This document shows, piece by piece, positions 50,491 to 62,500 of a stretch of 64,000 nucleotides of DNA (its first letter is position 1; each line of letters opens with the position of its first letter). The DNA comes from Lethocerus indicus (lineage: Eukaryota; Arthropoda; Insecta; Hemiptera; Belostomatidae). The notes below the pieces were generated by a model. It had not been told where the DNA came from, searched no databases, and saw only the letters and a list, made by a program, of their open reading frames with translations. The position numbers and the translations under genes are program-made. Location: the NCBI GenBank assembly GCA_019843655.1, contig JACDQD010000010.1, forward strand, positions 11,205,637 to 11,269,636. Direction: 5' to 3'.

Positions 50491-51170
50491 GCTGTTTATT
50501 ACATTATATTCATTACACGAAGTAAAAACATTCTTCAAATTGAAATTATTTTCAGTTTACTGATTATAATTAGAAGTGAGGATATTAAAAGCTATCCTAG
50601 AGACCATATCTAGAAAATAGTCTACATTCCTAGACAAAACAAGTGTCTCAATATTTCGGTTATTACACTATGAAATAGAATACCGTTATATTGGTTGGAA
50701 CTGCATTTCCATGTAAGATTCATTATTTTTTTTTACAAGAAACGAGACATTATAAATGACGAGGGAAAGACACGACTTTAATAGCCACACAGTTACCTTT
50801 ACTCCCGGTTGACAGGCAATAATATAATTTGCATAATCGTAAACATTTATGTACCGAAATCTGGACACAGTCCAAGTGCTGAAAGTGTATAAATATTTCC
50901 CTCTATAGATCATTTTCTCTTTCGAATAATTACAAGGAAAGTATGATTTACTTGAAGCTAGAAGGGCTCCCAGATGCCATTCTAAGCGGGGACAATATAT
51001 TTTATAAATTTATAAACCGAATCCTCTTGGCGAAGATAGACGTTCTTGGCGAATAATTGCCAATATTTGTAATTACCATGATATTCAAACTGCAAGAAAT
51101 AAACTTGTATTTGACGCGTCTACACAACAATAAACCTCTAAAACCCAGATTTTACGGAGATCCATCATGA
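50491..51170. other. AT-rich spacer
   Basis: AT-rich DNA with nothing recognised. Confidence 0.6.
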
Positions 51171-52240
51171 TCCGGTAAAAAGTTCCGGTTATAACTTCGG
51201 CTTACGACGGAGGGGGCAATGGAAGATAGATGGCTGACGGGCGTACATTATCGCCGGTCGACGTGTTCCCTGTCTCCAATCTTTCCCCGCTAGTCCCTGT
51301 CTAGACCCACAGGTCGACAAAGGGCCGGCTAATTTGGATTTAACCAGTGGCCCAGGGCCAAATTCCTTCCGCTACCCAGATCACTGTGAACGCGTTTCCG
51401 AACCGGAAATGCAAAATCATCCGGAAAATAACAATTACGATATGAGAAAAGTTTTGTTACGCCGTTTATTTATTCTACCGCAGCAATATTTTAAAAATAC
51501 AATATTAGAAATAATATTAGAACAAAGAGAAACCTTTACTCGGCCCCGTTGTTTTCCACACTCTTGTTTATAATTAGTGTACCCCCGTAAGCGCGGTCGA
51601 ACATTTGGCCGGGGCATATATCAAAAAACTGGCCGGAGGAGCGTCGTCAACACCGACGTTAAAAATGATATGTGAGGACGGTTTATCAAAATAGAAAATA
51701 AAAATATTATTATTAACAGCCTCCGCTCGGGCGTCTTCTGCTGGGACGCGGGATACCCGATGTTGATGTAACGGTCGCCCGCCCCATCAACCCCCGCGCG
51801 CACCGAATCATTTTTCCCGTAAATATATTTCCAGGCGGGCGACGGTTGATTAATCGCGAACAATAATTAGTCGGGATTAGGCGCGGGAGGACACACGGTG
51901 ATATATCCGGCAATTTGGCCCCGGGCTACCTGTCAGCCCCCGGCCCAGAGTTATCGGCTTAATTTAAGGGTTCAACTAATTTACAAAAATAATAGCGTCC
52001 CGCCAAGACGGATGGGGCCAGTGTGGCTATGACGCGGAGGGCGGGGACGCTATTTCAGTACCTCGCCCGGCCACCCGCCATAGGCCAAACGGCGCGTTCT
52101 ATCTTCTCACTCATTTTTGGCCTAGCCCGAAGCCCCATTACCAATATAAATCGGAGGGTGGGCTCCTCTGAAGCGTCGATCTTGGCCCCCGATTCCCTTC
52201 ATTATTTCCACCTTGTTAATCTGAAACCTCTAAATTGCCT
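51171..52240. other. GC-rich islands 23 (51.2-51.4 and 51.6-52.2 kb)
   Basis: GC-rich patches around an AT-rich gap at 51415-51540. The 124-codon plus-strand frame at 52023-52397 is unrecognised. Confidence 0.5.
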
Positions 52241-53040
52241 CCGAATGAACTCTTCTCTGTTCTGGAATTTATTAAAAACCCCATTTAGATGTCCTCAAAA
52301 AAGAACGGCTTCGTTAAGGCTTTTTCACATAATGAGACAATCATTCGATCCATTGGCATTGAAATTACCTAGATTATATCCGGATTTGGGTACATAAGAG
52401 TCTCCGAATGAATTCATATAAATTGTGCTTTCCTATAAGGAAAGGAAGTAATACCAATCCTCCTATTATTAGGCTCAAAAAATGGTACAAAAATAAATCA
52501 ATTTTCGATAATTATATCATTACAATAAATCGTTTTTTTTTAAGTACGATATTTTCCAAGATATTTCATCATTTCGTCCTTGTCTATGGAATATGCCAGA
52601 ATTTGACAGCAACAAGTTCATATTGTGGCTTTAGTTACGTTACAAAATTAAAAGGGGCAATTAAAATTTTTGAAGAACTAACTGGGAGTTGGAAATAAAT
52701 TATTTTCGCCTTCACACTTTGAAAAATACGGTGGAGATATTTTATAGACTTTTGACAAGGTAGCGTTACGAATTATACCGCTCAGAAGATATTCTTGAAC
52801 TTAATCATGTCCCATACTTCAGTTCACCTGGGACAGCGAATTAAAAAATATGGGCCATTTCAAGAAATGCATATCTTACCTCGGCAACAGGACACAATAT
52901 CAGAAACGAACTTGGTAATTACGGGAAATACAATCTGAGATATCAAGTAAGTAACGACCCAGAAGATATTATGTCTTCCGGTAATATTTTTAATTCCCGC
53001 GAATGATATACGAGCGGTATTCGTAATTCAATTTGACAAC
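52241..53040. other. AT-rich spacer
   Basis: AT-rich DNA. The 96-codon plus-strand frame at 52408-52698 has low-complexity AT-driven composition and no recognisable family. Confidence 0.55.
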
Positions 53041-53420
53041 CGGTTCGTATTATAATTGCGATTTCTTTTGGCCGGAGATGTTCGCACGGATAAGGCCACC
53101 GGCTCCAAGCCCCATGACGGCGGAGGCGGTCGCGAAACCCCGAAGAGACGGATTATCGCGCGTCAAAATCTACAAAGGCGCTTTATATTAAAGTCAAGAT
53201 GTATTTCTGGCGATGAAAGGGGAATCCATCAAGGGGCTACCGGGGGCCCCCAGCCCGCCTTCTTTTCAACAGTCGCCGCCCCCGCGCCACGGATTTTTCG
53301 TGACACGGAGATAAAAATAAGAAACAGCTTCGAGATTAGATCAAACAGCTTGTTGAACATTTCCACTTGAAAACGGCCCGAAATAAACCCCCGGTTTCAT
53401 TCTCTCGGACACGCACTTCC
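53041..53420. other. GC-rich island 24
   Basis: GC-rich island with a 104-codon unrecognised plus-strand frame. No splice or domain evidence is seen. Confidence 0.5.
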
Positions 53421-54520
53421 CAATACTAAATTCCGCCAGAGGTATGCGGGAGACATAATTCAACGTCAAGCGGTGAAGACAAAAAAATCATTAAAACAGA
53501 CGTAATAAATCGCTAACAACTCTGTTAATCAAAACAAGAAAACATCTCCGCTATCGTATAATAGTCTTGAAGCTAATATAATAGCACGCTTAGCACGTCC
53601 ACAACTAAAAATACACATTAATCCCATATATTCGGTTCAATTTCTGTAAATAATTACGATATAATTTATTTATATTTTAATGTACAGTGGTGAGTTTTCT
53701 ATTGTTTAAAAGTATTTGTACACGATTTGCATATTCAGTCGGTTTTACCCGGAAATATGAGTAACGCATTTACCAGTGCTCATCAACGAAACGTTCGAGT
53801 GTCACAAAAAAACCGAACGAAACCGGACACAAACGACACTTGTCCGATACCGTTTTAATCGCTTCCGATAAAACTTACAAGGCAATTATTATAAAAAAGA
53901 AAGAAGCAACTACTCAACCGGGCGCGGAAGGAGTGAAAAAAAAGGAACGTGGATAGGGAACTTATGTAAATGATATCGGGAGCCGCCTTTCATGAAGCGC
54001 GCTGGGGCCGAGTCGGCGCCGTTTGATGCGCTAACTCCGCAAACGGTCAATTAATTCAATTATCAAGGCAAACCCGCCGCTCTCGCATTCCAATGGAAAT
54101 TCGGCAAACCCGACGGTTGATACGGCCGTTCTACATCCCCTATAATTCGCCATTATTTCGTATCACCCATTAATGACTGCGGACAGCTGACCGTTGAAGA
54201 AGAGCCGCCGAATACTCTACTGTATTCAAAATGGGGGAGAAAATGACTAGAAGGTGACCGCGCGGTATTAAAGCTGATTGAAATTGTTACATCACAAAGG
54301 TAATACCCTTTATGTAGGAATAAAATGAATCAGCCTGACTTGCCACGGTCCAGATGGGAAAAAGAACGAACGAAAATGGAAATTGAGAGTTTAATGATCT
54401 TATTCGCCGAATCTAATAGAATTGATACAAACCTTAATATGACCCGTAAATACACCTTGATAGAAAGAACATTGTACTGTTAAACATATAAAAAAATGCC
54501 GAATTTAATATAATTTAAAA
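53421..54520. other. AT-rich to mixed DNA
   Basis: AT-rich with a modest GC patch at 53990-54220. No gene or repeat is recognised. Confidence 0.5.
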
Positions 54521-55130
54521 TTGCGACGACGCAATAAAACTGCGATGTTATCGCCGTATAGAAACAGGTGGACAGGAAGCGACCGGCCCCCCGAGATATC
54601 TGTCCAATATCCAAATACGGGTAAAGCCGTAAGACGGATGCCGGGAATCGCAAAGCGGCGAAAAGTAGGTTTTAGTAGAGCGGAGATAAGATGGGGGCGC
54701 CCGTCCTTTGGGGCATAAAATTATTACGAGCAATAAAGCCGGCCGATGGGCGAGCTCTCTGGAGGAATTACGGGCCGGACGGGGAACAATGAAACCGGCC
54801 CGGGGACAAGTACTAAGCGCCCGCATAAATCCACAATTATTCCCGCAAGCCAGTTCCCCATTGACAGAGGGCCCGATTTACACCTTGTTCCTCCGAGCCC
54901 ATTCAAGAGGCGGGCTAAAAAATGAACGATGGCCGCGATTCGGGGACCGCCTAATTTTTTTCTCCCCCGTTTTTATTTCCGTATCAAAACACGAACGGCC
55001 TTTTCCCTTTTTTTTGGCTTCTTGCGGGGAACACGAACTGTCGGACCGCGCTTTCGGAGAAAATAAATGGCACCCATGCCCCATGAACGGGCGAACGAGG
55101 AAAAGAAACAAAAGAACGAGGATAGACTCA
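54521..55130. other. GC-rich island 25
   Basis: The island contains GCAATAAA at 54531 and 54730 and the longest open frame of the window (163 codons, plus strand, 54708-55199). Four other frames of 60-98 codons on the minus strand cover the same bases. Multi-frame openness points to composition rather than selection. Confidence 0.55.
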
Positions 55131-56780
55131 GCGGATACCAAATATTACATCGATTATAACGCACGTCTTTTTCGTTATTCGGTGTCTTTGGATAATTGAT
55201 GCGTCTTATGTTCGATAGGGTTTTACCAGGGTAAAGAGAAGTGGGGGTAGCCAGCGGCCATAATTTCATTTATGCAATGAAAATCAATTAACGGTCTGTA
55301 ATACCTCAATATTAGTAAAAACCATAGTAGCAAGCAAGTCCGTTTAAGATTATTTATCAAATAATTTATGAAGAAAGCGCACAGCCGGCAATGCTCAATT
55401 ACGCTCAATGCTCAATATTATGAACATTAAGGAAAATGAATATAAAAGGCGTAATCTCCACCATAAGTATTGAAGAGTTAGAGTCTCATGCACTTTAAAT
55501 AAACTAATTGTTCTTTGAACAAATAAAAAACACCACGTACTTACTTGGTTCCAATAAAGTACTCGGCATTTTATTATTATATAGCGGCAACAAATAATGG
55601 TTATCTGTTTGATTCCTAAACCGCGTGAATCCGTACGTAAAATGGAAATTGTAATTCTAACCGCCATCACTTTATTTTAGTAGGAGCGACTAAAACACTA
55701 CGAGGATGTGCTAACAATGCAAAGCGTTCGGTGGGAAGCATTAACGACCGCTTTTACGACGGCCGTACGAGCCCAGACCACCTACACAAAGCTTTTGTCT
55801 ACATGAACTAATTTATTTATCTTCTATCCAGCCGACTGTTATTATTCCCATGGATTTTAACTGCTGGTACAAATCCCGAGGTTTTAAGTGGACAGACCAA
55901 TCCCTATCAAGCGCTTACTAATGAAATATCACTTTCATTTCAGCTTTTAGCATTCACTTGAATTTATTTACGGGTAATGATTAAAACGATATAAAACGAG
56001 TAATGTCGTTAATTTAAAATAAATATACAATTAAAGTACAATTTTTTTTTGTAAAATGTGCATTGAAGTGTGGGAGCGAAACGGTTCGACGTTCGCATCC
56101 CATGAGGTAAAATTACAGGAAAGAAAATATAGATACGATGCTGGGAACTGAAATAACACATATTTCCATGTGAAACAAACATTCCTTCCCATTTACCTAA
56201 CAAAATCACTGAATATGTGATAACAAGGATATTTATATCCATGGGAAAAAATTATTTTATTTCATTTTTATAGTTATCCACAGTTTATTAGATGGAACGG
56301 CCTGAAAAATTATACGAAAAAAAGATATGTAGTACATGGGAAACACTTTTAGTCACATAATATACGGTGTGCTAATAATCATGTAAATGCAGTGATTACG
56401 CACCAAATGAAAGTGAAGGATGAAATTATTTGTTTTTAACGAAATCTCTAATTTATACCTTAAATTGTATTTCGGAATGTTTAGTCAAAAGGGCTATTAT
56501 CTAACAACAGCCAACCAACATTAATCATCGTAGGTATTTATCTATGACCATTCATTTTTTGACTTCTTTGTATATTCTGAATTCGTGGACTTCAGATGAA
56601 CACATGTGAATCTCTGCGGGGACTAGGTGCGCGCAGCATTTCAAAATAACTCTTAAGGTTATTATAATTCTGAACGGAAGGGATGATTTATTATTTTTAA
56701 CCCTAAAATTCATTTTTAATAGTACTATCCGCCTTAATAAAAATCTTCATACGTCTTCTGTTTCCTGTCCAACAGCAAAA
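55131..56780. other. AT-rich stretch
   Basis: AT-rich DNA with a small triple repeat of GCTCAAT (55393-55416). No gene is recognised. Confidence 0.55.
55393..55416 (+). repeat. Short GCTCAAT triple repeat
   Basis: GCTCAAT occurs three times within 24 bp, twice separated by short linkers. Confidence 0.7.
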
Positions 56781-57340
56781 GGGAAGATATGACCCCGAGG
56801 GGGAACTCTAGTTACACAGTTGGGTGCACGGGGGTCAAGGGAATCTTCCGCAGTTTCAATTATCCTGAATTATCTCGGTCGGGCCCCGGTAAGGAGTACT
56901 GTTGGTAGAGGGGGGGGGAGGAGGCAGGACACAAGAATAACGCGGGATGCCTGAGATATTTGCGACGATCCTGCCGGGACCTTCTCCGGGCCCTAATTGG
57001 GGTCCACCCGGGGAGAAGGGGAGGAAGCTGGGGAAGGGGTGAGAGCTCACATAATTAAGCTATATATCGGCGGGCCGAGTGGTGGGGGACAATAGTCGGT
57101 GCTGGGGGGATTATTCCGCGCCAACGCGATATGATCGCGATCCGCATTCCTGATCCGGCACCGCTTTGCATACGGGCCGACGCCGCCAAGCGCTGCCCCT
57201 CTCTTTCCCAAGCCCCGGACTTCGGAGGTACCTTTAAATACTTGTACGTGCATCGATACCCGAGGGCCGGCTTCGGGGGAACGGACTATTTCTTTCGAGT
57301 CCGCGACACTGCTATACCATTAAAGGTTAAATTCCTTGAA
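56781..57340. other. GC-rich island 26
   Basis: GC-rich island with a G9 run near 56911 and many GGGG words. The 90-codon plus-strand frame (57131-57403) exits into AT-rich DNA and is unrecognised. Confidence 0.5.
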
Positions 57341-58790
57341 GTGAATAAAGAAGAATCAACAGAATTCAAAAAGAGTGAACTTCTTCATATGAAGTCTTCA
57401 TAAGAGGAGAGATGAAGAGGATGTAGGGAATATTCTTCAGTTTTAGAATGATTTATACTTCAATTTGCCTTAGATAACAAAAAGTAATGACAACTTAGGG
57501 TAGTGTTGGTGCCCCCATTCAACCTTTCGGGGATCAAGCCCCGAAGCAGTCGAAATGTCAAGCTTCTTGCCACATGACATCTTCACTTAAAAAAATCAGG
57601 AACTCATTTTGCGCGAAACTTGTTTAACACTCTTTTGACGTTAGGGAATTTACGACTGTAAACTTGTCCATCAATTAACAGTAGCACTTTATTTGTTATT
57701 GTTGCTAGCGGCAAAATAAAAAAAATGTTCCAGTATTTATGGAACGTACGAATCTCTTCGTGGGCCTGTTAGTACCTCATTTAATTTCATATAATACAGT
57801 ATGCTATTCATTAAGTTATTTACAGTGGGGCATCGGGGATCGTAAAAATGAATAAAAGATCTTGGGGCTGAATATTTTAGCATAAAGTGCGTAACATCAT
57901 AATGCGTTTGTCGCCTGAATTCAATTATACCATTTACGGATTATGACCGGCGTTGAAATTCCTTTCGCCGGCTCGGTAAACTGTCGGGGGAACGGGGCAT
58001 AAATGAATGGGCCCGAACGTGGCCCTGATTGACGAGCCACAGAGGGACAGTATTATTGTGTTGCCCCTCGCACAGATCATCAGTCAGACACGCGAACACG
58101 TCCAGATAAGAAACGCTTTTACAGGACATTACCAAAGCGCGTTTTGAATACCAATGAATACAATACGGAATTCGTGTACCCCATCCATGTTTCCGCTCGA
58201 CTATTGGCTTTCGCATTCACACGTATGACACGCAGGTAATTCTGTTTACAAAATAAAATTAGAATAACGGATTTCGATATACCACTATAAATTGCTTAGT
58301 CTGCTCTGTTTACAAATTTCGCGAGTTTCGCTTTGAGGACATGGATGAGCAGCGTCAAACTTTATACTAATTATAAAAAACAACGTTTTATCCTGGTCAA
58401 CGTTTTTAAGGGAATGTAGAGGATGAATTAATTAACAAATATATCCTAATACCATCTAAGGAATGAGAGTAATCCAGTCCAAATTCCTTTTAAATCGGAT
58501 TGTATGACAATAAAGCCCAGAAAATATATTTTGAGAGGGACAGATAGGGAGAGAGAACGACCAAAAATGCTAAACTTATATTTATTGTCTCTAAGTCAAA
58601 TCAGTTGCGTTATTTCTCAGGACTGCCCCTCGTCAAGCCCGTGAAATGAATTACTGGCCATAAAAAAACAAAATGGAAGATGAGAAATGAATGGAAAAAA
58701 ATTAATGGTAAATCCTGGAAAGGTTCAGGGTGGATTCAATGGAACGAATAAAATGGTATTTTTATAACTTCCTGCACAATTTAATATTCC
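57341..58790. other. AT-rich DNA with one GC patch
   Basis: AT-rich with a GC-enriched patch at 57940-58220. A 12-bp palindrome CTTCATATGAAG lies near 57384. No gene is recognised. Confidence 0.5.
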
Positions 58791-59960
58791 CATTGGGGCA
58801 ATTAATAAACCGAGGCCGGTTTCAAATAAGGTAATATCTGGTCCGGGTAATTGAGGAGGAGATAAAGCTATTAATTAATGGCAGGCCCAAGAATAGCTCA
58901 TTGCGGAAGTACACATCGGCTGAGGGCAATTATGGAAAGGAGCGAAAAATTAAACCGGAGAAGAGTTTAGACCCTTCCGAAGGAATTATACGCACCGAGT
59001 GACAAAGGGGAACCGACGGTTTAATTACCGAGCTGGGGGGGAAGAAGTTCATGAATGCATACGAGTTTAGGAGAGAGAAAAAATACGAAAGAGCCGGAAG
59101 TTGTGGAAGTAGGTAATTTTTCCCCCGGAAGACGCCGCAGCGGGAAATTAGAATTTTACATAAGTGAGTTAAAGGAGGGTGAAGATATGCGAGACGAGAG
59201 AAGAAGGCTTTGAAATAAACAAGGAATTTATTTAAATTACAACAATTATTTATTTCCTTATATAACCTATTGCGAAATTTTATTACCGCCTGAGTGATTT
59301 AATTGATAGGGGGGGGGGGGGAGAGTTTATGCTAGGTCTAGGAAACAGACGGGTAATAGGACGATAGTGCAATATTATTTCTTCGATAATATTAATAAAA
59401 ATTAGTCATAAAATTTCATACTAGCCCTAATTCAAGTTCACTGATAATTCTGAAGGAAAAAGAGCGAAGCATGTAGACATTTAAGGCATTGAGTGAACAG
59501 GATATTTTCAATTCTGGAACGTACTGAAGAAGCCAAATTCGCCGACGCCTCCTCACGTCGAAAAGGAATTCAGGTTTTTATTAGGATTTACGGCGGCCAA
59601 AGTTAAGTAAGAATGTTAATGAGCGGCACACGACCCTCCCTCCAACTGACAAAGAACAAACAATCGGGGAAGGTTCGCGATTTGATTCTTTTTCCAACCG
59701 ACGATACTCCGTTTCTTTATTGGGCGTCGGGCTGAGCGCGGCCTTAAAATACGGCCTTCATTTAGGTGCATCTCGGACGAAGGAACTTTATGCAGCATTA
59801 AAACGGGCCGCACTGGAAGGGCAAAGCGGCGAGTCGCTCCTTAATCGGACGGCGGAGCGATAGCGTGCAGGCATTTACATCCCAAAGCCCGCCCGGAATC
59901 CCGAGGGGAACCGTTGCTGCGATTCCACTCCCCAATTAAATAAATCTTCGAGAGCACTTC
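58791..59960. other. Purine-rich and GC-enriched segments
   Basis: A purine-rich plus strand at about 58840-59220, a 13-G run at 59309-59321 and a GC-enriched patch at 59540-59960. No gene is recognised. Confidence 0.5.
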
Positions 59961-60590
59961 CTCGTGTCTGCATAAAAGGGCGAAAATGCTAAACGACGTT
60001 TAAACGCATAAACGTCCGACGAAACTGGTATATGACTTTTATACCTAACGGCGCAGTAGTACCTTTCAAAGGATGTAACGGTTGATACGCAGAATAAACT
60101 TTCCAAAGTCAATCGTTAGACGGAGATTGCTAGAAGTGAAACTTGCCTGAAATAAGGACAGGAGTAAGACAAACATTTCAGCACCAGATAATTTTTCTTA
60201 TTTATTCAATTTTATACTACTAATGTAAAATGGAATGGATCTTAAATCTTCCCAACAGTAATTTGCGACACATACAATATTATGAAATGAAATAAATTAT
60301 TAAATGTTATTACTGCGCCTTATTACTGAAATACTTCGTAGAGACAAACTACAAAACCAGGTTGTAACAATGGAATATAAATAAAATAATATCGAGGACT
60401 AGAACATGTCTAACCAGTTTTATAAGAAAAAAGGGCCCTTAAAAACCAGTAGGAGCGGTTTTGAATTGTGCAACATCCGAGGAAGATTAGGCCCAGTGTC
60501 CTTCCTCGAGTTGAATCTCATCGTGAATAGTCGAAATCTTCTCTTTTTACGTACAAAAAGTCAAAACTACTGAATCTTTCAGATAGGGCA
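59961..60590. other. AT-rich spacer
   Basis: AT-rich DNA with nothing recognised beyond short TAAACG words near 59990-60015. Confidence 0.55.
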
Positions 60591-61150
60591 CAACTCGTAT
60601 ATCAAGCTCGGCCGGGATGCACCCGCCTGCCACGGGACAGGTCCCTCCGCTTTTATTTCGAGCCAAACGTAAAATATGCGACAACCGAGTAATCAAAAAT
60701 TTATTACAACGCCGTATAGGACACTTTTAACGGGAAAACGCGATAAATTTCAAAACCGCGGGGTCGGGCCCAAGGGGTTTACGCCCGTCCGATAGTGATC
60801 TCTCCGTGAATTCCAGCATTCCTTCACGATTCCGTCCCGACCTGAAAAAAAGCTGTTTACACGTTTAAATATTCAGCAGATAAGGCCGGCTCTTTTTCAA
60901 TCAACGGGCGAGATAGCGGTTCCATTAAGAGGCGGCAATTTATGGAAGCAATTCGAAAGGGGAATACCTCGTGTAATAATCCCATTGTGTATCGGGGGCC
61001 TGACAACGGCCGCATAAAACATCTTCAACCGAACTACTGCTCAATTAGCCCCGACGGGATGAACCCGTCTTAGCGCCCGACTATAAAAGCGAATAGCGGG
61101 ATTAATTGTTCCTCGTTAGGCTCATGCCGCCGCGGTCTCCTTTCACCGTT
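60591..61150. other. GC-enriched island 27
   Basis: Moderately GC-rich with CpG-rich words and no long open frame. No gene is recognised. Confidence 0.5.
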
Positions 61151-61700
61151 TCGCCCGATAACAATATATTCCCTGTTATAAGTCATCAATTAGCCGTGGT
61201 GAAATTGCCGTTTAATTGGTCAGATTAAAAGTTCTACTCTATAATTAATTGCTCCATAATAGAAATTATCTCGATACAACTTGTAGCGAATCGTTTGCTA
61301 CCGTCGGCACACCATTAATCTAAAAACTACTGGAGCTGATCGCATGGAAGTAGTTAATCTTCAATCAGCGACAGTATTTACTCTTAAAGTTTCTAACATA
61401 AACGATGATAAGTGAAGTTGCCTACATTACGCTCAGCACCTACGCCTAACACAAATTAACACCTTAGTAGGGGATTTTTTTTGTAATTCTTAAAGCTACA
61501 TCAACGACAGGCGAATTCGCGAACAGTATTTCCTTGTGCAATTCATTTTCAAGGAGAGTGCTTCAAACGGGTTAGTAATTTATTAATAATTAATTACCTA
61601 CACGAACCCGATGTACTCAGACCCTCGTTTATCTATCATAATGATATAATTCATCAGGTAAATAGAAAATAATGTCCAACGGCTTAAGTTCTTATATGAA
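61151..61700. other. AT-rich spacer
   Basis: AT-rich DNA with nothing recognised. Confidence 0.55.
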
Positions 61701-61704
61701 GAGG

Positions 61705-61767
61705 GGGGCAGTGGTTCAGCGGTCATAGCAAACGCAGGTGTCGCCGGTTCGACTCCGGCTCGCGCCA
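61705..61767 (+). pseudogene. tRNA-derived relic (tRNA pseudogene or SINE head)
   Basis: An A-box TGGTTCAGCGG (61712-61722) and a perfect B-box GGTTCGACTCC (61746-61756) are present. The T arm is intact: stem GCCGG/CCGGC around a 7-nt TTCGACT loop. The D loop is AGCGGTCA. The putative acceptor strands GGGGCAG and TCGCGCC pair at only about 5 of 7 positions. About 10 bases are missing between the D arm and T arm, so no anticodon arm can form. No T-run terminator follows closely. It cannot make a normal tRNA, but it retains a Pol III internal promoter, as tRNA-derived SINEs do. Confidence 0.65.
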
Positions 61768-62040
61768 AAATTCCCTGGTTAGGATAATGGATATAACATA
61801 ATTACTCTGCGGTATGCGGCTTAGGAACCCAATGAGAAGGGGGCACGACATTATCTACAGGAACGTACTACCCGAATATTCTTCGTATACACGAATATTA
61901 TATTGTAACAAAAGGATCAAAGAGGTACACTAAAGTTTTATTGAAATTAATAAATTTTTTAGGATTCAATTTCCAGGTAGGATAAAAAGGAGTTCTCGAC
62001 CAGAAATTTGGGAAAGTAAGAACGATATACAGCGTGGAAT
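61768..62040. other. AT-rich spacer
   Basis: AT-rich DNA with nothing recognised. No clear SINE body or poly-A tail follows the tRNA-like segment. Confidence 0.5.
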
Positions 62041-62500
62041 AAAATTTATATTTATAGAGCGGGAGAGGGAAAGGCCGGTTTAAATGAAGGAGAGACCGGT
62101 AAGATAGTGGCGGGCCGGAGCCAGGATGTCGCGCTGAGAACAATGGCCGGCCGCGGGCCGCGCTATGCTAATCACTCGCCGGGGTTATTTATTGCCCCTT
62201 GTTCGCCAATAATTAATTATCAATTCACTCTCCGTCGGCCGGGGGGTAATTATCATGACAATAAAACGCTGCGCGGGTGGTTACGGGGGGGGGGCGCGGA
62301 CGGGGGTGCCCCGGGTTAATGGGTGCCAATACAGCGGCCATTATATATTTCGGTGTAGCGTCTTGTCACGGGGCCAAACACGGAGCGGAGGGGGGGCGCC
62401 GGCCAATAAAACCGGGGCGTTTCTCAAACCGCGGCCGTTGTCCGCGCTGGCCGTTGAAAAGCTCGACCCCCCCCCCCCCACAATTATCCTTCGTGGCCTA
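62041..62500. other. GC-rich island 28 with G10 and C13 runs
   Basis: Strongly GC-rich island. It has an ATGCTAAT word and TTTATTGC (62188-62195), a G10 run (62285-62294), a GCCATTAT word near 62338 and a C13 run (62467-62479). A 130-codon plus-strand frame begins inside the G-run region and shows no domain. Confidence 0.55.

Noticed and set aside
54708..55199. Longest open frame (163 codons, plus strand) as a gene
   Set aside because: Four minus-strand frames of 60-98 codons cover the same GC-rich bases, no domain is recognisable, and stop-poor composition explains the length.
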